From Eubacteriales bacterium (GTDB lineage Bacteria; Bacillota; Clostridia; Saccharofermentanales; DTU023), in the NCBI GenBank assembly GCA_030537525.1, contig JAUNVU010000002.1, positions 35,733-99,732 of the forward strand: DNA of 64,000 nt. Reading direction: 5' to 3'. Shown here in pieces: positions 48,765 to 56,749 of the stretch (the first letter of the stretch is position 1; each line of letters opens with the position of its first letter). The position numbers and the translations under genes were made by a program. A model generated the notes under the pieces. That model was not told where the DNA came from. It did not search any database and saw only the letters and a list, made by a program, of their open reading frames with translations.

Positions 48765-50216
48765 ATGGAGGATAGACTGCATTTAGGGGCTGAAGAAGCG
48801 GCTGAGATCGCTAAAAGGGCCCCTTTTTTCATGGCTCTAAAGGAGTTTCAGGATAGCTCTAGAAGCATCTTCCATATGCCGGGAAATCTTGGCGGAAGAA
48901 CCTATTCAGAAGAGTTTGCTAGAGGCTATGCCAGCTTGGACACTACGGAGCTAAGACCCACGGGTAATGTACTGACTTCTGAGGGGCCAGTGGCTCTGGC
49001 GGAGGCAGCCTATAATAAATTGTCGGGAGCAGGGCAGACCATGTTCATCACCCAGGGCTCGACAACTGGCATTTATGCCGCTCTTGCCACTGCCTGTAAG
49101 CCAGGTGAGAAGCTCTATTTGCCGCGAACTGTTCACTTCTCGATAATTAGAGCCGCTGCACTGCTTGACCTGGAATTGGCATTCTTACCCTTGCAAGAGG
49201 CCGACCTCGCCTTGCCAATTGTCGACCAGGCTAATAGTCTTCACTTATTGGAAAAAGCCTGCAATCCGAAGGTCCTTCTCTGTAGTCCAGATTACTACGG
49301 TCGTTGTTTAGATATAGAAAAATTTGCTGAAGTTTGCCACGATCGCTCGGGATTACTCATAGTCGATGAAGCCCATGGTGCTCACTTGGCTGCTGGTTTC
49401 GATTTTCTGCCCAAGAGCAGTCTGCGACAAGGAGCTGATATCGTGGTCTCGAGCCTTCACAAGACGCTGCCTGCTCTGACGGGAGCTGCAGTCTTACAAT
49501 TAAATGAGCGTATTACGGCCGAGTTCAATGAGGCGGCCAGGCAGGCACTCAAATTATTTCACTCTACCAGTCCCTCCTTCCCCATAGCGGCCTCCAGTGA
49601 TTGGGCAAGGGCTTATTTAGAATTGGGAGAAGAGAGGTTGAAAAGACTTCTAGAAGCTATAGAGTACCTAAGGGAAAACTTGCCAGATAATTTCTCCCTT
49701 TACGAAGCTCCTCTTGACCTAGATCCCCTGCATCTTTTAATTTGCTTTGATTCCTACGTCAGACCAGCTACAGTCGAAAATTGCTTGGGTCAAAAACGAA
49801 TCTATGCTGAGATGTTTGGACTTAATAATTTTCTCTGTCTGCTGTCAGTTGCGACAGAGCCAGATAGTCTAAAGTTGCTCGCAGCAGAACTTGCCAAAAT
49901 TGAATTAGATAATGATCAAGAATTAGCAGGTTTGGAGACAGCGCTCAAGTCAGCTTATCTATGCGAGCCGCAAATTGAAATTTCCGTGAGAGAAGCCCTC
50001 TTAGTACGAGCTAAAGAAGCGCGGCTTTTGCCACTTAAGGAGCTTGTTGGAAGAGTCAGCATGGATATAGTGGCGCCCTATCCACCAGGCCTTGCGCTGC
50101 TCTACCCAGGTCAGTTGATTAAAAAAGAGCATATTCAGCTGATCGAGGATTTGCTGGCAGCAGGCTTCGAGCTCAGTGGTGTGCTTGATGGCAAGGTCAA
50201 GGCTCTCGTGGATTGA
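48765..50216 (+). CDS. Orn/Lys/Arg decarboxylase family protein (YaaO-like)
   Basis: A 483-residue PLP-dependent fold type I enzyme without the N-terminal receiver-like wing of the large inducible decarboxylases. HMPGNLGGRTYSEEFARG, LRPTGNVLTSEGPVALAE, IVDEAHGAHLAAG and the PLP lysine in SSLHKTLPALTGAAVL are seen. It may make agmatine or cadaverine from arginine or lysine for polyamine synthesis. Position directly before tmk-darA-holB matches yaaO in Bacillus. Substrate not certain. Confidence 0.88.
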   Translation: MEDRLHLGAEEAAEIAKRAPFFMALKEFQDSSRSIFHMPGNLGGRTYSEEFARGYASLDTTELRPTGNVLTSEGPVALAEAAYNKLSGAGQTMFITQGSTTGIYAALATACKPGEKLYLPRTVHFSIIRAAALLDLELAFLPLQEADLALPIVDQANSLHLLEKACNPKVLLCSPDYYGRCLDIEKFAEVCHDRSGLLIVDEAHGAHLAAGFDFLPKSSLRQGADIVVSSLHKTLPALTGAAVLQLNERITAEFNEAARQALKLFHSTSPSFPIAASSDWARAYLELGEERLKRLLEAIEYLRENLPDNFSLYEAPLDLDPLHLLICFDSYVRPATVENCLGQKRIYAEMFGLNNFLCLLSVATEPDSLKLLAAELAKIELDNDQELAGLETALKSAYLCEPQIEISVREALLVRAKEARLLPLKELVGRVSMDIVAPYPPGLALLYPGQLIKKEHIQLIEDLLAAGFELSGVLDGKVKALVD

Positions 50217-50256
50217 GCTTTTAAGGTATAATAATTAAAACAGTTTGGAGGCGAAG

Positions 50257-50892
50257 ATGTCGGAGCACAAGGGTATTTTTATCAGCTTCGAAGGAATTGA
50301 TGGCTGCGGGAAGAGCACTCAGGTCAGACTTCTGGCCGCTGCTCTGGAAGAGCGTGGCCATGAGTGCCTGTTCTTGCGTGAGCCTGGTGGCACAGAGCTT
50401 GGCGAAGGCATTCGCGACCTCTTGTTGAGAGAGTTCAGTTCGCAAACAGATCCCAGGTCTGAGCTTCTACTGTTTCTCGCAGCACGCAGCCAGATCGTCT
50501 CCGAGTGTATCTTGCCCGCTCTAGCTAGAGGCGAGATTGTGATCTGCGACCGCTTTTACGACTCTACCATGGCTTATCAGGGCTATGGGCGAGGTCTCCC
50601 GCTGGACTATCTGCGCGACCTAAACAGCTTCGCCTGTCGGGGTTTGAAGCCAGATATGACCATCCTCTTAGAGGCCTCAGAGGAGCTCTGTGCGGAGCGC
50701 TTGGCAGGCCGCAAAGAAGAGCAGAACCGCTTCGATTTAGAAGCTCAGAAATTTCGAGAACGAGTGCGACAGGGTTTTCAAAGTCTTGCAGAGGCAGAAC
50801 CTGCGCGCTTTTCGATTTTTTCCACGGCAGGCAAGAGAGAGCTCACGGCCCAAACTGTCCTGCAGGCCGTGTTAGATAAATTCGATCTATAG
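50257..50892 (+). CDS. tmk: Thymidylate kinase
   Basis: 211 residues from the ATG at 50257 (GGAGG five bases upstream; a TTG 12 nt earlier is within that site). P-loop ISFEGIDGCGKSTQVRLL, the DR(F/Y) motif in CDRFYDSTMAYQGYGRGL and the lid LAGRKEEQNRFDLE are present. It phosphorylates dTMP to dTDP. It starts the tmk-darA-holB-ricT group. Confidence 0.96.
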   Translation: MSEHKGIFISFEGIDGCGKSTQVRLLAAALEERGHECLFLREPGGTELGEGIRDLLLREFSSQTDPRSELLLFLAARSQIVSECILPALARGEIVICDRFYDSTMAYQGYGRGLPLDYLRDLNSFACRGLKPDMTILLEASEELCAERLAGRKEEQNRFDLEAQKFRERVRQGFQSLAEAEPARFSIFSTAGKRELTAQTVLQAVLDKFDL

Positions 50893-50901
50893 GAGGTTTT
50901 T

Positions 50902-51231
50902 ATGAAACTCGTATACGCAATTATCAGCGATGAAGATAGCCCTAGACTAATGGCTGAATTGAATAGAGCAGGTTTCCGAGTCACCAAGTTGAACTCAACG
51001 GGCGGCTTCTTGCGCTCAGGAAACACCACCTTGATGACGGTTATTGACGATGAGAAGATGGAAGAAGTCGTCGAGATCATTAGAAAATACAGCTCTAGTC
51101 GCAAGGCGGCCATCAATGCCAATATGGCGCCGTCTGGTATGTCAGGCTCCTTTATCCCCTATCCAGTAGAGGTACAAGTCGGCGGTGCGACCATCTTCGC
51201 CGTCGAGGTAGAATACTTCGAAAAGGTCTAA
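50902..51231 (+). CDS. darA: Cyclic-di-AMP receptor DarA/PstA
   Basis: A 109-residue PII-like protein. The c-di-AMP binding segment TKLNSTGGFLRSGNTTLMTV (residues 29-48) is diagnostic for the DarA/PstA family, followed by a flexible loop rich in Ser, Ala and Asn and a C-terminal ATIFAVEVEYFEKV strand. It senses the second messenger that controls potassium and wall homeostasis. GGAGG precedes the ATG. It overlaps holB by one base. Confidence 0.95.
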   Translation: MKLVYAIISDEDSPRLMAELNRAGFRVTKLNSTGGFLRSGNTTLMTVIDDEKMEEVVEIIRKYSSSRKAAINANMAPSGMSGSFIPYPVEVQVGGATIFAVEVEYFEKV

Positions 51232-52118
51232 TGAGGAGATCTCATTCAGAGCCAGATCCCATAGATCTGGAGCAATTGCTGAGCTCATTTTTAAATTCCA
51301 GAGCTCACGCCTACTTGCTTGTAGCCGACCATCTCGAACAGGCGATTGAATTTGGCCATAAATTGGCAAAAGCCAGGCTGTGCGATACCAATTCCGCCGC
51401 TGATGATTGCCTATCATGCAGGCTCTTCGACGACGGTAATCATCCCGACTTTAAATTTGTCGAAAAGGGTCGCGATAACTTAATTACTGTAGATCGGATC
51501 CGGCAGGAAGTCATAGCCAGTATCTATGACCATGCTCAATATCGGGCAGGTAAGGTCTATATGATTCTCGCTGACGAACTCAATGAGCAAGGTCAAAATG
51601 CTTTATTAAAATCTCTGGAAGAACCTCCGCAAGCAGTTTGTTTTCTAGTTCTCAGCACGAGCCCAGAGAAGCTGCTTGGCACACTGAGCTCCAGATTAGA
51701 AAAGATAATCATGCCTCGAATGCCAGAGCAAACTCTGGATATAGAATTCTTGGCGGAGGTTATGAATTTCTTCTTTCGTGTACGGGAATTGAGTCTAGCC
51801 GAACTGCTGAGCAGAGAATTGGACCAGCTATTGGGCAAGAAGGAAGAAATCGCAAGCTATCTACCCATTTTGCTAGATATTTTGGCAGATCTTGCAAAGC
51901 TCTATATCGGCTTGGCGGTAGAACTAAGATATGAGACTTACAGGTCTGCTTATGAAAAATTCATCGCCGCAATTGAGCAGAGTGACAGGGATGTCATTGC
52001 GCAATTAGATGGCGCGAAGCAGGCCTGCCTGGAACTCGACCTGGCTCTCAGGTACAAGCTCAGTTTGGAATTGGCTCTCGGCAATTTCTTGCTCAATCTG
52101 AAATCTAGCTTCGAATAG
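51231..52118 (+). CDS. holB: DNA polymerase III subunit delta'
   Basis: A 295-residue clamp-loader subunit. It has the CLSCRLFDDGNHPDFKFV zinc-module remnant, VDRIRQEVIASIYDHAQYRAGKV, and EQGQNALLKSLEEPPQAVCFLVLS followed by LLGTLSSRLEKIIM, the delta'/gamma family core without a Walker A loop, as expected for delta'. Its location between darA and ricT is the Firmicute norm (yaaR is missing between them). Confidence 0.9.
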   Translation: MRRSHSEPDPIDLEQLLSSFLNSRAHAYLLVADHLEQAIEFGHKLAKARLCDTNSAADDCLSCRLFDDGNHPDFKFVEKGRDNLITVDRIRQEVIASIYDHAQYRAGKVYMILADELNEQGQNALLKSLEEPPQAVCFLVLSTSPEKLLGTLSSRLEKIIMPRMPEQTLDIEFLAEVMNFFFRVRELSLAELLSRELDQLLGKKEEIASYLPILLDILADLAKLYIGLAVELRYETYRSAYEKFIAAIEQSDRDVIAQLDGAKQACLELDLALRYKLSLELALGNFLLNLKSSFE

Positions 52119-52135
52119 GCTTATAATAGATCAAT

Positions 52136-52978
52136 ATGCTAAGTGAAGTACAAATTAATACAGGCACTAAGATCCGCATGGTGGCTGTCAGACTATATGG
52201 ACGTGGTATCAAGCGCTATTTTTACGCAGGAGATCTGGACTTGCCAGATGGTTCTGACTTGCTCGTGGAGTATGAAGGGGAGCCAATTTTCGGACGCTCC
52301 GAGAATTTACCGTTCTTCTTAGAACCTGAGCAAATTAGAGAAGATGCTGGACCAGTCCTCAGATTGGCCACAGCAGAAGATCTCCAGCAGCATCAGGAGA
52401 ATATCGAATACGAAGTCAATGCCTTCCGCATAGCGAAGGCCAAGATCCGCGAGCATGAGCTTGAGATGAATCTAGTGGATGTCGAACTCCTCTGGAGTCA
52501 CAGCCGCCTGATATTTTATTTTACAGCTGACGGCAGAGTCGACTTTCGCAGCCTCGTCAAGGATCTTGCTGCGATTTTTAGAATGCGTATTGACCTCAGA
52601 CAGATTGGTGTTCGTGACGAGGCGAAAATGCTAGGAGCTCTGGGTATCTGTGGTAGGGAACTCTGCTGTAGCAGTTTTCTGAGAACCTTCGAGCCCGTCT
52701 CAATCAAGATGGCTAAGATGCAGAATCTCTCGATGAACCCAGGCAAGATCTCTGGGGCCTGTGGACGTCTGCTCTGCTGCCTCAAATATGAGGAAGAAGT
52801 CTATGTCGATTTGAAGAAGCGTCTGCCTAAGCAGGGTGAGACTGTATATACACCTGTTGGTGAGGCCCTGGTTGTAAATGTTGAGAAATTAAAAGAGCTG
52901 GTTTGGGTCGAGCCGCGGGGAGTGGGAGACGATGAGGTCATCAAGTATCCGCTAGCCGAAATCAAACGTATAGACTAG
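52136..52978 (+). CDS. ricT: PSP1-domain protein RicT (YaaT)
   Basis: 280 residues. The PSP1 domain has IRMVAVRLYGRGIKRYFYAG at the start and IRQIGVRDEAKMLGALGICG. Clustered cysteines follow in GRELCCSSFL and SGACGRLLCCLKYEEE. In Bacillus, RicT works with RicA and RicF in an Fe-S complex that stimulates RNase Y mRNA processing and phosphorelay. Here RicA/RicF are not in the window. A strong terminator follows. Confidence 0.92.
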   Translation: MLSEVQINTGTKIRMVAVRLYGRGIKRYFYAGDLDLPDGSDLLVEYEGEPIFGRSENLPFFLEPEQIREDAGPVLRLATAEDLQQHQENIEYEVNAFRIAKAKIREHELEMNLVDVELLWSHSRLIFYFTADGRVDFRSLVKDLAAIFRMRIDLRQIGVRDEAKMLGALGICGRELCCSSFLRTFEPVSIKMAKMQNLSMNPGKISGACGRLLCCLKYEEEVYVDLKKRLPKQGETVYTPVGEALVVNVEKLKELVWVEPRGVGDDEVIKYPLAEIKRID

Positions 52979-52994
52979 CTCAGAAATAGTAAAG

Positions 52995-53019
52995 AGACCG
53001 CTCAGCGGTCTTTTTTTTT
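52995..53019 (+). terminator. Terminator after ricT
   Basis: AGACCGC / GCGGTCT stem with a TCA loop and nine T residues, 17 nt after the ricT stop. Confidence 0.92.
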
Positions 53020-53116
53020 AACCTCCAAAAAAGAATAAAAATACTTAAAAACTATTTTATTCTCTTTCGCCTTAAAAGCTGATACCCTGAAAATAATTAA
53101 TCTAGTTGGAGGCAGT

Positions 53117-54505
53117 ATGGAAAATCTTATTAAAACTATTTTCACCCCTATTTACAATGTTGTTTGGGGCATGCCAGTGCTCGTCCTCTTAGTCGGCTGC
53201 GGTATCTACTTGACTGTTAAGACGCGCTTCATTGCATTTCGCAAATTTCCCTTTATAGTCAAGAATACTCTGTTTAAGATCTTCGAGAAAGAGCATCACG
53301 GCGAAGGTAATTTGTCGCCCTTCCAAGCGCTGGCTACGGCGCTTGCCGCAACTGTTGGCACGGGCAATATAGTCGGTGTCTCGGGTGCCATCTTACTAGG
53401 TGGACCAGGAGCCGTCTTCTGGATGTGGGTCGCCGCCCTCTTCGGCATGAGTACGAAGATGGCCGAGGCCACGCTTGCTGTTGCCTACAGAGATGTAGAT
53501 TCTGACGGCCGGGTGGCAGGCGGGCCGATGTTTTATATCTCTAAGGGCTTGAATTGGCGCTGGCTAGGCAAGACTTTTGCCTTCCTTGGCACCTTTGCGA
53601 CACTGGGCATTGGCAATACTGTACAGGCCAATGCCATCTCTGAAACTCTTTATTTAACATTTAGGATTCCTAAATTGGCTTCAGGCATTGTCGTGGCCGT
53701 GATCGTCTTCGCTGTCATCATCGGCGGCATCAAACGCATTGGCTCCTTTGCCGAGAAACTAGTTCCCTTCATGTCAGTTTTCTACATCCTTGGCGGTATC
53801 ATTGTCTTGATACTTCACAGAGAGAATCTCGGTGTAGCCTTCGCTTCAATTTTTAAAGAGGCCTTCAATATCCGCTCCGCTGGCGGTGGTGTTGCAGGTT
53901 ATACTATGCTCGTTGCCATGAGAAACGGTGTAGCTCGTGGTGTCTTTACTAATGAAGCAGGCCTCGGTTCCTCACCCATTGCGCACGCCGCAGCAACCAG
54001 TGACCATCCCTCTCGTCAAGGTATGTGGGGTGTATTTGAAGTCTTTATGGATACCATAGTCGTCTGCACTATTACGGCCCTGGTCATCCTCTCAACAGGA
54101 CTCTGGGAGCAGCACGAAAATGCAGCTTCACTAGTCGCCTATTGTTTCAGCGAGGGCTTCGCTGGCGGTCGCTATCTCGTCAGTATCGGCCTGGCGCTGT
54201 TTGCGCTCACCACAATTCTTGGCTGGGCCTATTATGGCGAATCCTGCTGCCGCTACTTCTTCGGTCAGAAATCGGGTATTATCTACAAGCTGATCTTCGT
54301 CCCCCTGATCGTTGTTGGGGCAGTAATTAAGCTCGACCTAATATGGCTGATCGCCGACAGCCTAAACGGTCTCATGGCTATTCCAAACCTCATCGGTCTC
54401 TTCGGACTCTCTGGTGTCGTCTATAGATTGCAGAAGGACTTCTATGCAGACCCGTTGAGAATACGAAAGGATAATGCTGAATGGGAGCAGGTCCTGAGTA
54501 AGTAA
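53117..54505 (+). CDS. Alanine/glycine:cation symporter (AGCS family)
   Basis: A 462-residue membrane protein with about ten to eleven hydrophobic helices. Family marks are LATALAATVGTGNIVGVSGA, GGPGAVFWMWVAALFGMSTK with the following EATLAVAYR, GGPMFYISKGL, and GVFTNEAGLGSSPIAHAAA. It imports alanine or glycine with sodium or protons. It is a single-gene unit with GGAGG before the ATG, and its neighbour aspA at 19092 likewise points to amino-acid use. Confidence 0.93.
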   Translation: MENLIKTIFTPIYNVVWGMPVLVLLVGCGIYLTVKTRFIAFRKFPFIVKNTLFKIFEKEHHGEGNLSPFQALATALAATVGTGNIVGVSGAILLGGPGAVFWMWVAALFGMSTKMAEATLAVAYRDVDSDGRVAGGPMFYISKGLNWRWLGKTFAFLGTFATLGIGNTVQANAISETLYLTFRIPKLASGIVVAVIVFAVIIGGIKRIGSFAEKLVPFMSVFYILGGIIVLILHRENLGVAFASIFKEAFNIRSAGGGVAGYTMLVAMRNGVARGVFTNEAGLGSSPIAHAAATSDHPSRQGMWGVFEVFMDTIVVCTITALVILSTGLWEQHENAASLVAYCFSEGFAGGRYLVSIGLALFALTTILGWAYYGESCCRYFFGQKSGIIYKLIFVPLIVVGAVIKLDLIWLIADSLNGLMAIPNLIGLFGLSGVVYRLQKDFYADPLRIRKDNAEWEQVLSK

Positions 54506-54524
54506 ATATAATGACTTTCAATTA

Positions 54525-54552
54525 GCCGTCTTGAGTGGATGCTCAAGGCGGC
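54525..54552 (+). terminator. Hairpin after the AGCS symporter gene
   Basis: An 11-bp stem, GCCGTCTTGAG / CTCAAGGCGGC (one T-G pair), with loop TGGATG, 19 nt after the stop. The T-run is poor, so the terminator call is moderate. The remaining 54553-54692 has nothing visible. Confidence 0.55.
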
Positions 54553-54692
54553 ATTATTAAGCTCTAAAGAAATTCAAGTCAAAGAATAATAATACAAATA
54601 TGCGCATAAGTCCTGATTAAAATGATTAGCTGCTGCTTACTGATAAGTGCTGCAATCAGGGCATTAGCGCTGCCTAACTTTATCTTTATGAC

Positions 54693-54721
54693 TTGCAATC
54701 CTATTCTTTCTCTGCTAATAT
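54693..54721 (+). promoter_or_regulatory. Promoter of the ferredoxin gene
   Basis: TTGCAA (54693-54698), a 17-nt spacer and TAATAT (54716-54721), with the expected start near 54728 and a leader of about 58 nt. Confidence 0.6.
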
Positions 54722-54785
54722 TTAATTGCGTTTAAAGCTACTGACTAGTTCTCCAGCAAGTTGGTAGTCGAGTAAGGAGGATAAT

Positions 54786-54956
54786 ATGGCACACGTAATT
54801 CTATCTAACTGCATTTCTTGTGGTACCTGCGAGCCGGAATGCCCGGTAGACGCAATTTCAGAAGGTGAAGAGCAGTACATCATCTGCGCTGAAGCCTGCA
54901 TCGACTGTGGCGCCTGCGCCGCCGTCTGCCCTGTAGATGCTATCGAAGCAAGATAA
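54786..54956 (+). CDS. 2[4Fe-4S] ferredoxin
   Basis: 56 residues, starting MAHVILSNCISCGTCEPECP. Two C-x2-C-x2-C-x3-C-P clusters (CISCGTCEPECP and CIDCGACAAVCP) bind two [4Fe-4S] centres, the classical clostridial ferredoxin. It carries low-potential electrons for anaerobic metabolism. AGGAGG sits seven bases before the ATG, and the gene has its own promoter and terminator. The internal symmetry of the two halves is clear. Confidence 0.96.
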   Translation: MAHVILSNCISCGTCEPECPVDAISEGEEQYIICAEACIDCGACAAVCPVDAIEAR

Positions 54957-54983
54957 GCAGAATTGAGAAAAGAAGAAGTCTAG

Positions 54984-55009
54984 AGGAGAGCGAGAGCTCT
55001 CCTTTTTTT
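54984..55009 (+). terminator. Terminator after ferredoxin
   Basis: AGGAGAGC / GCTCTCCT stem with a GAGA loop and seven T residues. Confidence 0.9.
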
Positions 55010-55019
55010 AGGAGGAGAG

Positions 55020-55877
55020 ATGAAAGAAGGCACGCTATATCTCGTACCGCTGGCGATAGGCAATCCCTTAGATATTTCACCGCGAGCTATCGAATGTCTG
55101 AGTAATGTCGAAATTATACTCTGCGAAGACACACGCACTTTCGCCTTGAATATGGCCAAGTTTTCCCTGTCGGCCAACCTGCTCTCCTACCACGCTCACA
55201 ATGAGGCGGAGCGCAATCCAGAGGTTTTAGACTTATTGGCAGCAGGTCATGATTTGGCTCTAGTTTCAGATGCTGGTATGCCTGTAATTTCAGATCCTGG
55301 ACAGAGTCTAGTTCGGGCTTGTCGTGAGGCCAGGTTAAGAGTTTCTGCCCTGCCAGGACCGAATGCTGCTTTAACAGCTCTAGTCGCTTCTGGACTAGAC
55401 GCTTCGAGATTTGTCTTCGAAGGTTTCATTGGTAAGCGAGATGCTGAGCTCAGACGACGTCTGCTGGAACTCTTGAGCGAAGAGCGCAGTATGATCTTTT
55501 ACGAAGCACCTCACCGACTGGCTCGCTTCTATAATATTGCTGAGGAGGTGGGTTTGGGAGATCGTCTGCTTCTGGCGGCGAGAGAGTTGACCAAGCAGTA
55601 CGAAGAGTATAGTTTTCTAACTTTGAAAGAGCATCTGGAACTTCTGGAAATAAAAGAACCAAGAGGCGAGTACGTACTAGTGCTTGAGGGATTAGCAGAG
55701 TATCGGAAGCGCTGTCCCGAAGCAGTAAGAGCTAGTGAGGCGAATGAGCTACTGGAGCGAATGCAAGCTGGACTGGAGAGTGGTAAGCCGCTCAAGGAGA
55801 TAGCAAAGGAGCTCTCCCAGCAATTCAATTATTCCAAGCGTGAGATATATCAGAAGCTCCTGGATATAAGTAAATAG
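55020..55877 (+). CDS. rsmI: 16S rRNA 2'-O-ribose C1402 methyltransferase
   Basis: A 285-residue tetrapyrrole-methylase-fold enzyme. GTLYLVPLAIGNPLDISPRA, LCEDTRTF, LVSDAGMPVISDPG and the PGPNAALTALVASGL motif identify RsmI. It methylates the 2'-OH of C1402 in the decoding site. AGGAGG precedes the ATG. Neighbour tatD follows, as in many Firmicutes. Confidence 0.95.
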   Translation: MKEGTLYLVPLAIGNPLDISPRAIECLSNVEIILCEDTRTFALNMAKFSLSANLLSYHAHNEAERNPEVLDLLAAGHDLALVSDAGMPVISDPGQSLVRACREARLRVSALPGPNAALTALVASGLDASRFVFEGFIGKRDAELRRRLLELLSEERSMIFYEAPHRLARFYNIAEEVGLGDRLLLAARELTKQYEEYSFLTLKEHLELLEIKEPRGEYVLVLEGLAEYRKRCPEAVRASEANELLERMQAGLESGKPLKEIAKELSQQFNYSKREIYQKLLDISK

Positions 55878-55927
55878 CACTATCAATTTGCGGGCTAAAT
55901 TAAGCTATAATGAGCCAGGAGGTTTGC

Positions 55928-56749
55928 ATGCGTTTTTTCGACAGTCATTGTCATGTCCAGGATCCAGAGTTTGCAGGTGAGTATGAAGCCGTATTTCAGC
56001 GAGCACGAGCTGCTGGTGTAGAGGCTTTTTTGCTGCCTGCTTCCACCCTCGATGATGCGCAGGATGCTCTAGAGCTAGCCTTAAACGAGGACTGCTTTCT
56101 CGGAATAGGACAACATCCTCACGACTCCAAGGATTGGACAGCAGACTCCCCCAGACGGCTTCGAGAGCTCTACTATGAGGCTGGGGAGAGGGCTGAGAAA
56201 TTGGGACGCTTGAATCCCGTGCGAGCCATCGGCGAGATAGGTCTGGACTACTATTATGACTTAAGCCCTAGGGATGTGCAGAGGGCTTGTCTTCGCGAGC
56301 AGATAGAATTGGCTAGTGAATTGAATTTACCTGTGATAATTCATGAGCGCGATGCCTTTCAAGACTGTTATCAAATTTTGAAAGAAGCCGTAGAAGATGG
56401 TCTATTAGCTGGACCAGCAGGAGTAATTCATTGCTTTTCGGGTTCGAAAGAGACTGCAGTTTTATATCACAAGCTGGGCTTTTGCCTCGGCTTCGATGGC
56501 CCAATAACTTTTAAGAATGCCAAGAAGTTTGCTGGGATTGTGCGGGCCATACCACTTTCGGCCATGCTGATCGAGACAGACTCACCATATCTCAGTCCAG
56601 ATGGTTTCCGCGGTGAGCAAAATGAGCCTGCTCACGTTCCGCTAGTTGCATTAAAATTAGCTGAGTATTTAGATCTAAGCCTAGCTGAGGTGGCCGCTGC
56701 CACTTATGCCAATGCGGAGAAACTCTTTGCTTATAGAGGTGGAAATTAG
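55928..56749 (+). CDS. tatD: TatD-family metal-dependent hydrolase
   Basis: 273 residues from the ATG at 55928; an ATG 18 nt earlier contains the AGGAGG that serves the chosen start. Metal ligands include FDSHCHVQD at the N-terminus, a Glu in AIGEIGLDYYYD, VIIHERDA, HCFSGSKE and the terminal IETDSPYLSP. TatD proteins are 3'-5' DNases acting in repair or DNA breakdown. The stop overlaps closely with the next gene, with no gap. Confidence 0.93.
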   Translation: MRFFDSHCHVQDPEFAGEYEAVFQRARAAGVEAFLLPASTLDDAQDALELALNEDCFLGIGQHPHDSKDWTADSPRRLRELYYEAGERAEKLGRLNPVRAIGEIGLDYYYDLSPRDVQRACLREQIELASELNLPVIIHERDAFQDCYQILKEAVEDGLLAGPAGVIHCFSGSKETAVLYHKLGFCLGFDGPITFKNAKKFAGIVRAIPLSAMLIETDSPYLSPDGFRGEQNEPAHVPLVALKLAEYLDLSLAEVAAATYANAEKLFAYRGGN